From assembly GCA_007120565.1 (NCBI GenBank), contig SKNK01000453.1, positions 1 to 5,960 of the forward strand: a stretch of DNA of 5,960 bases. The letters are read 5' to 3'. Positions 1-5,960 of the stretch are shown here, in pieces (position 1 is the stretch's first letter; each line of letters starts with the position of its first letter). The stretch is from Nitriliruptoraceae bacterium (GTDB taxonomy: Bacteria; Actinomycetota; Nitriliruptoria; Nitriliruptorales; Nitriliruptoraceae). The notes beneath the pieces are model-generated. The model did no database searches and was not told where the DNA came from. It was given only the letters and a program-made list of their open reading frames with translations. Both the position numbers and the translations under genes were made by a program.

Positions 1-960
1 CACCTGTACTCGGTGGCCGGCGGGCTCGACTCGATGATCGTCGGTGAGCAGCAGATCGCCATGCAGGTCAAACAGGCGATGGAGGCCGCGCGCCACGAGG
101 GCACGGCTCGACGCGTGCTGCAGCGGTTGTTCACCCAAGCCGTCGGTGTCGGCCGGCGCCTCCGCGCCGAGACCGCGATCTCCGAGGGTGCCTCCTCCAT
201 GGTCGACGTTGGGTTGGACGCGGTCCGGGCTCGCCTCGGCTCGCCCCTCGCCGGGCATCGTGTCGCCGTGGTCGGTGCCGGGACCGTTGGTGCGCTGACC
301 GCCGATCGGTTGGCCGACATGGACGTGGCGCACGTCGACGTCTGGAACCGCAGTTACGACAAGGCGCGACGGCTCGCCGAGCGGGTCGACGGGACGGTCG
401 TCTCGCACGACGAGCTCACCACTGCGGTTGCCGCGGCCGACATCGTGGTGTGCACCACGGGCGCCTCGGAGCCGGTGCTGGACGTCGAACTGGTCGAACA
501 GGCCATGGCTGGCCGCACCCGACCGTTGTTCCTCCTCGACCTCGCCGTTCCTCGCAACGTCGCTCCGGGGTGTGGCGAGCTCGCATCGGTGCACCTCCTG
601 GACGTCGCCTCGGTGCGTGAGCTCGCGGACCGAGGGGCGACCGGTGACGTGATCGCCGCTGCTCGGGCCATCGTCGACGAGGAGGCAGCGCGCTTCCTCG
701 CATGGTCGCGTGCGAGCATCGTCGAGCCAACGATCCGTGACGTCCGCGCTCGCGCGGAAGCGGTTCGCCATGCGGAGCTCGACCGGCTCTCGGCCAAGCT
801 CGCCAGCCTCGACGACAAGCAGCGAGCCGCCGTCGAGTCGCTGACCCGCGGCATCATCAACACGCTCCTTCACGAGCCGACGGTCCGCCTCAAGGAGCTG
901 GCCGATCGCGATGGCGCGGAGCATCATGCCGACGCGCTGCGGGACCTCTTCGACCTCTGA
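1..960 (+). CDS. hemA: Glutamyl-tRNA reductase, 5'-truncated by the window edge
   Basis: Glutamyl-tRNA reductase makes glutamate-1-semialdehyde from glutamyl-tRNA(Glu) with NADPH, the first committed step of C5 tetrapyrrole synthesis in the cytosol. The frame is open from base 1, so the gene begins upstream; 319 codons are visible, and by comparison with the family roughly the first 95-100 residues, including the catalytic cysteine, are missing. The first visible residues (HLYSVAGGLDSMIVGEQQI) match the highly conserved HLxxVAxGLDSxxxGExQI block at the end of the catalytic domain. The NADPH-binding Rossmann domain follows, with GAGTVG at 274-291 and a WNRS segment after the second strand, then the conserved DLAVPRN motif. 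The C-terminal helical dimerisation domain ends with a recognisable LLHEPTVRLKELA segment. The GTG at base 13 is internal and is not the real start. The stop codon shares its last base with the hemC start, so the two genes are probably translationally coupled. Confidence 0.97.
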   Translation, partial: HLYSVAGGLDSMIVGEQQIAMQVKQAMEAARHEGTARRVLQRLFTQAVGVGRRLRAETAISEGASSMVDVGLDAVRARLGSPLAGHRVAVVGAGTVGALTADRLADMDVAHVDVWNRSYDKARRLAERVDGTVVSHDELTTAVAAADIVVCTTGASEPVLDVELVEQAMAGRTRPLFLLDLAVPRNVAPGCGELASVHLLDVASVRELADRGATGDVIAAARAIVDEEAARFLAWSRASIVEPTIRDVRARAEAVRHAELDRLSAKLASLDDKQRAAVESLTRGIINTLLHEPTVRLKELADRDGAEHHADALRDLFDL

Positions 961-1937
961 TGGTCGCCGTCCCCCAGAAGGGTCCGTGGCTCATCGCGAC
1001 CCGACGCTCCGAACTCGCCAAGGCGCAGGCCAGGCAGGTGGCCGCAGCGTTGACGGCGGCGACCGGGCGTCCGGCCGAACTGGTGCCGATGGCCACCACC
1101 GGTGACGAGCATCCCGACCGTGCCATCGAGGCGTTCGACACCAAGGGCCTGTTCGTCGACCACACCCGCAAGGCGGTGTTGGCCGGCGATTGCCACATGG
1201 TGGTGCACTCCTACAAGGACCTGCCGACCGAGGCGTCTCCCGGCCTGGTGGTGACCGCCGTTCCCGAACGGGCCGATCCGCGCGATGCTCTGGTCTCTGC
1301 AGCGGGCTGGAGGTTGTCGGACCTGCCGAGGGATCGTCCGATCGTCATCGGGACCTCGTCAGCCCGGCGTCGGTCCCAGATCGAGCGTCGTCGTCGTGAC
1401 GTGCTGGTCCAGCCGATCCGCGGCAACCTCACCACCCGGCTGCGCAAGGTGAGCGACGGCGAACTCGACGCGGTGGTCGTCGCGACTGCGGGGCTCCTCC
1501 GTCAGAAGCCCGACGTCTCCGGGCTGACCGCCGTGCCGCTCGAACACGGCGAGATGCTGCACGCGCCGGCGCAGGGCGCCTTGGCGGTCGAGTGTCGGGT
1601 CGACGACGACATCACCCGGGTCGCCCTGATGCAGATCGACCACGGGCCGAGTCGCACCGAGGTCGCGGCCGAGCGGGAGTTGCTCGCGATGCTCGAGGGT
1701 GGTTGCACCGCACCGATCGGTGCCCACGCGGAGCTGCGGACGAGCACGAACGGTGATCAACGCCTGGTGCTGCTCGGGCTGGTCGCGGACCCCTCCGGCA
1801 CCCGGATGTACCGGGCCTCACACGAAGCCGCCCACGACCAGCCCGAACGGCTGGGTCGCACCATGGCTGCCACCTTGTTGGAAGCCGGTGGCGAGGCGAT
1901 CCTGCGCGACCTGCGAGCCCAGGAGACCGGCGCGTGA
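960..1937 (+). CDS. hemC: Hydroxymethylbilane synthase (porphobilinogen deaminase)
   Basis: This enzyme polymerises four porphobilinogen molecules into linear hydroxymethylbilane on a covalently bound dipyrromethane cofactor. The 325-residue length is normal. Visible family signatures are IATRRSELA (12-20), KGLFV (62-66), HSYKDLP (83-89) with the catalytic aspartate at D87, GTSSARRR (131-138), RGNLTTRLRKV (154-164), APAQGALAVE (202-211) and the cofactor-attachment loop LEGGCTAPIG (245-254), with the cysteine at C249. All key arginines expected in substrate binding appear in place. ATG 960 is the only plausible start: no other in-frame ATG or GTG lies before the conserved IATR block. It overlaps the hemA stop by one base (TGATG arrangement) and has no purine-rich Shine-Dalgarno sequence before it, so initiation probably depends on ribosomes finishing hemA. 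The 3' end overlaps hemD by four bases. Confidence 0.98.
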   Translation: MVAVPQKGPWLIATRRSELAKAQARQVAAALTAATGRPAELVPMATTGDEHPDRAIEAFDTKGLFVDHTRKAVLAGDCHMVVHSYKDLPTEASPGLVVTAVPERADPRDALVSAAGWRLSDLPRDRPIVIGTSSARRRSQIERRRRDVLVQPIRGNLTTRLRKVSDGELDAVVVATAGLLRQKPDVSGLTAVPLEHGEMLHAPAQGALAVECRVDDDITRVALMQIDHGPSRTEVAAERELLAMLEGGCTAPIGAHAELRTSTNGDQRLVLLGLVADPSGTRMYRASHEAAHDQPERLGRTMAATLLEAGGEAILRDLRAQETGA

Positions 1938-2704
1938 ACACGGCGGACACGGGCTCGTTGGCCGGTGCGAAGGTGCTGGTTCCCCGGGCCCCGGAACAAG
2001 CGGCAGAGCTGTCCGACCGGATCCGTGCCCTGGGTGGTGAGGTGGTCGAGGCCCCGGTCCTGTTGATCGAGCCGGGAGACACCGACGCGTTGGCTGTGGC
2101 GGTACGAGAGCTCGCGGACGGCGGCTTCGCGGCCGTCTGCCTCACGTCGCCCAACGGTGTACGAGCGCTCGCGCAGAGCCTGGAGGGCCTGGGCATCGAC
2201 GCCGAGGTGGTCCGCCAGGCCGAGTTGATCGCGTGCGTTGGTCCCGGTACCGCCGGGGCGCTCGTTGACCAGTTCGGTCTGGAGCCCGACCTCGTGCCCC
2301 GTGTCTCCACGACCGAGTCCCTCGGTCTTGCGTTCCCCCGCGGCCAGGGCCGGGTCCTGCTGCCGCGCGCCGACCTCGCCAGTCTGGTGCTGCCCGAGCT
2401 GTTGCGCGCGAAGGGCTACGACCCGGTGGACGTCGTCGCCTACCGGACGGCGCGTCCCGACCACCTTCCCGACGAGGTGTTGGATGGGCTCCAGGACGCC
2501 ACCATCACCCACGTGGTGGTCGCCTCGCCGTCGACAGCGCAGAACCTCGTCGCTCTGCTCGACGGCCGTTCCCTGCGCTCCAAGGTCGTATCGATCGGGC
2601 CGGTGACCACCGCGGCCTGCCTCAAGCTCGACCTCGACGTTGCTGCAGAAGCTGACCCACACGACCTGGATGGCCTAGTGGAGGCACTCACCCGGGTCGT
2701 GTGA
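1934..2704 (+). CDS. hemD: Uroporphyrinogen-III synthase (stand-alone HemD)
   Basis: HemD inverts ring D of hydroxymethylbilane and cyclises it to uroporphyrinogen III, the branch point for heme, siroheme and corrinoids. The family is weakly conserved, but the 256-residue length and two-lobed pattern fit well: VLVPRA near the N-terminus, TSPNGVRAL (71-79), VGPGTAGAL (102-110), LLPRAD (142-147), the VVAYRT strand (167-172) with the family-conserved tyrosine Y170, ASPSTAQNL (197-205) and SIGPVTTAA (220-228). The GTG start at 1934 is supported by AGGAG at 1921-1925, eight bases upstream, and by the four-base overlap with the hemC stop. Unlike in many actinobacteria, no CobA-type uroporphyrinogen methyltransferase domain is fused to it: the protein ends in the HemD fold and a different gene follows. 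Position directly after hemC supports the assignment. Confidence 0.95.
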   Translation: MNTADTGSLAGAKVLVPRAPEQAAELSDRIRALGGEVVEAPVLLIEPGDTDALAVAVRELADGGFAAVCLTSPNGVRALAQSLEGLGIDAEVVRQAELIACVGPGTAGALVDQFGLEPDLVPRVSTTESLGLAFPRGQGRVLLPRADLASLVLPELLRAKGYDPVDVVAYRTARPDHLPDEVLDGLQDATITHVVVASPSTAQNLVALLDGRSLRSKVVSIGPVTTAACLKLDLDVAAEADPHDLDGLVEALTRVV

Positions 2705-2716
2705 CGGGGCGCCCCG
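2705..2716. repeat. 12-bp perfect palindrome immediately after the hemD stop
   Basis: The sequence CGGGGCGCCCCG is its own reverse complement and begins on the base after the hemD stop codon. With no spacer, it can form only a short hairpin (about four pairs around a four-base loop), and no T-tract follows, so it is a poor intrinsic terminator. It lies directly upstream of a candidate -10 element and could be a protein-binding site, but in DNA this GC-rich it may be chance. Confidence 0.25.
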
Positions 2717-2722
2717 TACGCT
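2717..2722 (+). promoter_or_regulatory. Candidate -10 element for the YihY-family gene
   Basis: TACGCT fits the actinobacterial housekeeping -10 pattern TAnnnT and lies 27 bases before the GTG start, leaving a short leader of roughly 20 nt. No convincing TTGAC-like -35 is seen about 17 bases upstream, which would lie inside the end of hemD. The call rests on one short motif and position only. Confidence 0.3.
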
Positions 2723-2738
2723 TCATGCCTCGACCTAT

Positions 2739-2743
2739 AGGAG
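2739..2743 (+). promoter_or_regulatory. Ribosome binding site that sets the YihY-family start
   Basis: AGGAG lies six bases before the GTG at 2750. This is a near-ideal Shine-Dalgarno sequence and spacing, and it selects that GTG over the GTG at 2701, which is in another frame and overlaps the end of hemD. Confidence 0.8.
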
Positions 2744-2749
2744 TCACGC

Positions 2750-4000
2750 GTGGCGGGGAGTCTCAAGGAGCATCCGGCGGTCGCCATCCCGTTGCGGGTC
2801 CAGGAGCGCTACAAGCAGGACGCCGCGGATCAGTTGGCGGCGGCGATCGGCTTCTTCTCGTTCCTGTCGCTGGTGCCGTTGCTGTTGCTCGCGGTCGCGG
2901 TGGCCGGGTTCGTGTACTCCGAGCCGGACGACCAAGCGCGGGTCGCGCTGGCGCTGACCGACGCGCTCCCCGGGTTCGGCGAGACGGTGGCCGCTGGAGA
3001 TCCCGACGAGGGCGTGTCCGCGCTGATCTCCACGGTCGTCGACCAGCGGGGGACGGTTGGTCTCATCGGACTCGTGACCTTGCTCCTCGCCGGCTTGCGC
3101 GTGATCGCCTCGGCGATGGCGGCGACCCGGGTGGTCTTCCGGGGAGGTGTGGTCAAGGGGCTCGGTGGTTGGGTCCGCAAGCTGATCAGCCTGCCGGCCC
3201 TGGGGCTCGTCGCGTTGCTGGCTGTCGCCGGATCTGCCCTGGTCGGCATCGAGCTCGAGCTCGTTCCGCGGGTGGTCACGGTCGTCGGCGGGTTCCTGGT
3301 GAGCTTCGGCCTGGACCTCGTGTTGTTCCTGGTGGCGTACCGGGTGCTGTCCACCACCACCTCGATGCAGTGGAAGCAGCTGTGGCCAGGGGCGGTGCTC
3401 GCGGCGGTGGGGTGGTCGGCGCTGAAGATCTTCGGAGCGACCTGGGTGTCGAACCAGGTCGCCAACGCCAACGCCCTGTACGGCGCGCTCGGCGGCGTGA
3501 TCGCGCTGTTGCTGCTGTTCTACCTCGCGGGCCGGCTGTACCTGTACGGCGCCGAGCTGTCGGCGGTGCTGGTTGAGCGCAGGGAGGGGCCGCTGACCGT
3601 CGACGGGCCGGCCGGCGACGACGACGGGACGCGTTCCGAGTCGACGCAGGAACCGGCAGGGGCCTCCGGATCGTCAGCGGCCGTGGCGACGGGGTCGTCC
3701 GGGGCGGCCACCGGAGCGACCGGGATGCGCACCGAGGCCGGAGGTTCGGGACCCGACCACCACGACGGCCCACCGCCCATCCCTCGTCGAGCACGGGCGG
3801 TGCCGGTGCGCGACCCCGGGCCGCATCAGCCTGGCTCCACCGCGACACCCGACACCCGGGCTCGGCTCGCCGAGGCCGAGATCGCGAACCAGCAGCTGTT
3901 GAGCGATCGTGGCAAGCATGTTCGAACGGCGGTCGCGATGGTGTTGGCCGCCGGCGCGCTCGCCGCGGGATGGCGCTTCCTCGGCCCGGATCGCGACTGA
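2750..4000 (+). CDS. YihY/BrkB-family integral membrane protein with long tail and extra C-terminal helix
   Basis: This is a 416-residue membrane protein of the YihY/virulence factor BrkB family (once mislabelled ribonuclease BN), whose molecular function is unsettled. The core has six predicted membrane helices at about 32-54, 101-124, 146-166, 174-199, 211-233 and 244-268. Family-like features are the AAIGFFSFLSLVPLLLL first helix, the W(P)GAVLAAVGW segment (212-222) and LYGALGGVIALLLLFYLAGRLYLYGAEL (243-270, in part), typical of the last core helices. Residues 277-390 form a hydrophilic, low-complexity Gly/Ala/Ser/Pro-rich stretch with an acidic patch (about 289-300) and a basic/proline patch (about 341-360), then a likely amphipathic helix (369-388). 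A seventh hydrophobic helix (391-411) ends the protein. There is no cleavable signal peptide. The GTG start is chosen from AGGAG six bases upstream. The gene sits between hemD and hemB with gaps on both sides, unlike the coupled hem genes, so a role in tetrapyrrole synthesis cannot be inferred from position alone. Confidence 0.88.
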   Translation: MAGSLKEHPAVAIPLRVQERYKQDAADQLAAAIGFFSFLSLVPLLLLAVAVAGFVYSEPDDQARVALALTDALPGFGETVAAGDPDEGVSALISTVVDQRGTVGLIGLVTLLLAGLRVIASAMAATRVVFRGGVVKGLGGWVRKLISLPALGLVALLAVAGSALVGIELELVPRVVTVVGGFLVSFGLDLVLFLVAYRVLSTTTSMQWKQLWPGAVLAAVGWSALKIFGATWVSNQVANANALYGALGGVIALLLLFYLAGRLYLYGAELSAVLVERREGPLTVDGPAGDDDGTRSESTQEPAGASGSSAAVATGSSGAATGATGMRTEAGGSGPDHHDGPPPIPRRARAVPVRDPGPHQPGSTATPDTRARLAEAEIANQQLLSDRGKHVRTAVAMVLAAGALAAGWRFLGPDRD

Positions 4001-4020
4001 GAACCCGCGACCGTAGGTGA

Positions 4021-4039
4021 CCCGGCTCGCGGCGCCGGG
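4021..4039 (+). terminator. Short GC stem-loop downstream of the YihY-family gene; weak terminator candidate
   Basis: CCCGGC (4021-4026) and GCCGGG (4034-4039) can pair as a six-base stem with a seven-base loop, 20 bases after the stop codon. No T-tract follows, so intrinsic termination would be weak or of the U-less type proposed for high-GC bacteria. It also lies upstream of the candidate hemB promoter and could be neutral or regulatory. Confidence 0.3.
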
Positions 4040-4060
4040 AACGCTGATCGCCCGCACCAG

Positions 4061-4066
4061 TAGGCT
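4061..4066 (+). promoter_or_regulatory. Candidate -10 element for hemB and downstream genes
   Basis: TAGGCT fits TAnnnT and sits in the largest non-coding gap of the window. A transcript starting about seven bases downstream would begin near 4073, giving a leader of about 44 nt before the supported hemB GTG at 4117. No clear TTGAC -35 is present at normal spacing. If correct, it makes the GTG at 4072 unusable as a start because it lies at the transcript's very end. Confidence 0.4.
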
Positions 4067-4105
4067 CGCGGGTGTCCGATGGGCGTGCGTGTTTCGACCG
4101 TGAAC

Positions 4106-4111
4106 GAGAGG
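4106..4111 (+). promoter_or_regulatory. Ribosome binding site that sets the hemB start
   Basis: GAGAGG lies five bases before the GTG at 4117. It decides between this start and the in-frame upstream GTG at 4072, which has no purine-rich sequence before it and would add 15 residues with no resemblance to HemB N-termini. Confidence 0.75.
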
Positions 4112-4116
4112 CCCCC

Positions 4117-5093
<977 letters not shown>

Positions 5094-5097
<4 letters not shown>

Positions 5098-5864
5098 CGC
5101 TGCCCGCCGACCCCGGAACCGGGGCACCGACCTGGTTGGTCGAGGTGCCGCTCGCGCACCGTGGGTTGCATGGCGACGGCATCCCCGAGAACTCGATGGC
5201 GGCCTTCCGTGCCGCAGCGGACGCGGGCTACGGCGTCGAGTTGGACGTCCACGTCACGTCCGACGACCTCGCGGTCGTCGCCCACGATGCGAGCCTGCTG
5301 CGCATGGCCGGGGTCGACCGCCGCATCGGCGAGATGACCGGTGACGAGTTGCAGGGGTTCCGCCTCGAGGAGACCGACGAGCACATTCCGCGGCTCCCGG
5401 AGGCCCTGGAGGCCCTGCGGGATGTACCGGTCATGGTGGAACTGAAGTCGCCCCGGCTGCGAGCGGGTGCTCTCGAGCGTCGGGTCGCCGCCCTGCTCGA
5501 CGAGCATCCTGGCCCCGTGTGTGTCGCCAGCTTCAACCCCGTCGCCCTCCGCTGGTTCCGACGCAACCGGCCAGACCTGCCCCGGGTGCTCACCGCGACC
5601 TCGGAGTCGTCCTCCGGGCTGCCGGCGCCGCTCGTGCGCCGCCTGGCCAACCTGCGTGATCTGCGCAGCGTCGACCCCGTTGCCGTGAGCTACGACGTCA
5701 AGGGGTTGCCGCAGCCGGCCGTCGATCAGTGGCGTGACCGCGGTGGAGCGGTGGTCACCTGGACCGTCCACGACGAAGCCACGTGGGAGACGGCCCGCCG
5801 CCACGCGGACAACATCATCTTCGAGAACATCCGTCCAAGCCTGGACGACCGCCCGACGACGTGA
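5094..5864 (+). CDS. Glycerophosphodiester phosphodiesterase-family protein
   Basis: The family hydrolyses glycerophosphodiesters to glycerol-3-phosphate and an alcohol using a TIM barrel and a divalent metal. This 256-residue protein has the expected elements in order: AHRG (21-24) with catalytic H22, PENSMAAF (31-38), VELDVHVT with metal ligands E49 and D51, VVAHD with the second catalytic histidine H64, VELKSP with ligand E116, ASFNP (145-149) and VVTWTVHD (220-227). The C-terminal ADNIIFENI replaces the common GIITDxP ending; I recall the same ending in a subgroup of cytosolic family members from Gram-positive bacteria. No signal peptide or membrane helix is seen, so it is probably cytosolic; the exact substrate is unknown. 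The GTG start is chosen from the GTGA overlap with the hemB stop and GAGGG seven bases upstream. Tight packing between hemB and hemL indicates co-transcription, but a tetrapyrrole role is not implied by its chemistry. Confidence 0.93.
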
Positions 5865-5866
5865 GG
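5863..5866 (+). promoter_or_regulatory. Ribosome binding site for hemL, overlapping the preceding stop codon
   Basis: GAGG overlaps the last two bases of the phosphodiesterase stop codon and lies six bases before the hemL GTG at 5873, which fits translational coupling. Confidence 0.6.
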
Positions 5867-5872
5867 TCAACC

Positions 5873-5960
5873 GTGAGTACCGACGCCTCCGCGCGCCTGT
5901 TCGACCGTGCCCGCTCCGTGATCCCCGGCGGGGTGAACTCGCCGGTCCGCTCCTTCGGCA
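5873..5960 (+). CDS. hemL: Glutamate-1-semialdehyde 2,1-aminomutase, N-terminal fragment (cut by window end)
   Basis: Twenty-nine codons are visible before the window ends. The translation, starting STDASARLFDRARSVIPGG and continuing VNSPVRSFG, matches the strongly conserved HemL N-terminus (LFxRAxxVIPGGVNSPVRxF). HemL is a cytosolic pyridoxal-phosphate enzyme that converts glutamate-1-semialdehyde, the product of HemA, to 5-aminolevulinate, the substrate of HemB. The lysine that binds the cofactor lies outside the window. The start is GTG 5873, eight bases after the phosphodiesterase stop and with GAGG at proper spacing. Presence of both hemA and hemL in one cluster shows that the organism uses the C5 route rather than a glycine/succinyl-CoA ALA synthase. 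Confidence 0.93.
   Translation, partial: MSTDASARLFDRARSVIPGGVNSPVRSFG

Noticed and set aside
1757..2662. Antisense open frame of about 300 codons opposite hemC/hemD
   Set aside because: Composition is that of a shadow frame (Arg/Gly/Val-rich), and the + strand genes have clear family signatures throughout.
2705..2716. Palindrome after hemD as a rho-independent terminator
   Set aside because: There is no spacer for a proper loop and no T-tract follows, so a real terminator is unlikely; it is kept only as a low-confidence repeat.
2701..3576. Plus-strand open frame starting at the GTG inside the hemD end
   Set aside because: It is out of frame with the YihY-family gene and gives an Arg/Gly-rich product without hydrophobic segments; the overlapping frame encodes a clear membrane protein with a good ribosome binding site.
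3595..3930. Possible frameshift or gene fusion in the low-complexity part of the YihY-family gene
   Set aside because: The frame stays open to a further plausible membrane helix with a normal stop, and the codon third positions remain GC-rich. A second independent gene start in this stretch is not supported by a ribosome binding site.

Overview
The window is a compact, GC-rich bacterial chromosome segment coding entirely on the + strand. It holds most of the genes for early tetrapyrrole (heme/siroheme/corrinoid precursor) synthesis by the C5 route. In order: hemA (glutamyl-tRNA reductase, 5' end missing), hemC (hydroxymethylbilane synthase), hemD (uroporphyrinogen-III synthase), a YihY/BrkB-family membrane protein, hemB (porphobilinogen synthase), a glycerophosphodiester phosphodiesterase-family protein, and the first 29 codons of hemL (glutamate-1-semialdehyde aminomutase). 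High GC, frequent GTG starts, TAnnnT-type -10 motifs and the gene order all fit Actinomycetota. A deep-branching class such as Nitriliruptoria or Acidimicrobiia is possible, but that is a guess from general features, not from a database comparison.

Layout: 1-2704 is a tightly coupled hemA-hemC-hemD block; the hemA/hemC junction overlaps by 1 nt and hemC/hemD by 4 nt. A 45-nt gap with a candidate -10 element and a strong ribosome binding site precedes the YihY-family gene (2750-4000). This protein has a six-helix membrane core, then a long low-complexity hydrophilic tail and a seventh predicted membrane helix. A 116-nt gap (4001-4116) carries a small stem-loop, a candidate -10 element (TAGGCT) and the hemB ribosome binding site. 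From there hemB, the phosphodiesterase gene (4-nt overlap) and hemL (8-nt gap) look like a second translationally coupled block that runs off the end of the window.

Functionally, HemA and HemL turn glutamyl-tRNA into 5-aminolevulinate, HemB condenses two of these to porphobilinogen, HemC joins four porphobilinogens to hydroxymethylbilane, and HemD closes the ring to uroporphyrinogen III. All five steps from glutamyl-tRNA to uroporphyrinogen III are therefore represented, two of them by partial genes. The YihY-family and phosphodiesterase genes have no known step in this pathway and appear to be passengers or accessory membrane/lipid functions. I see no RNA genes, mobile elements, CRISPR arrays or defence genes, and nothing that looks like a new system. 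The most unusual items are the tailed YihY-family protein and the phosphodiesterase gene locked between hemB and hemL.
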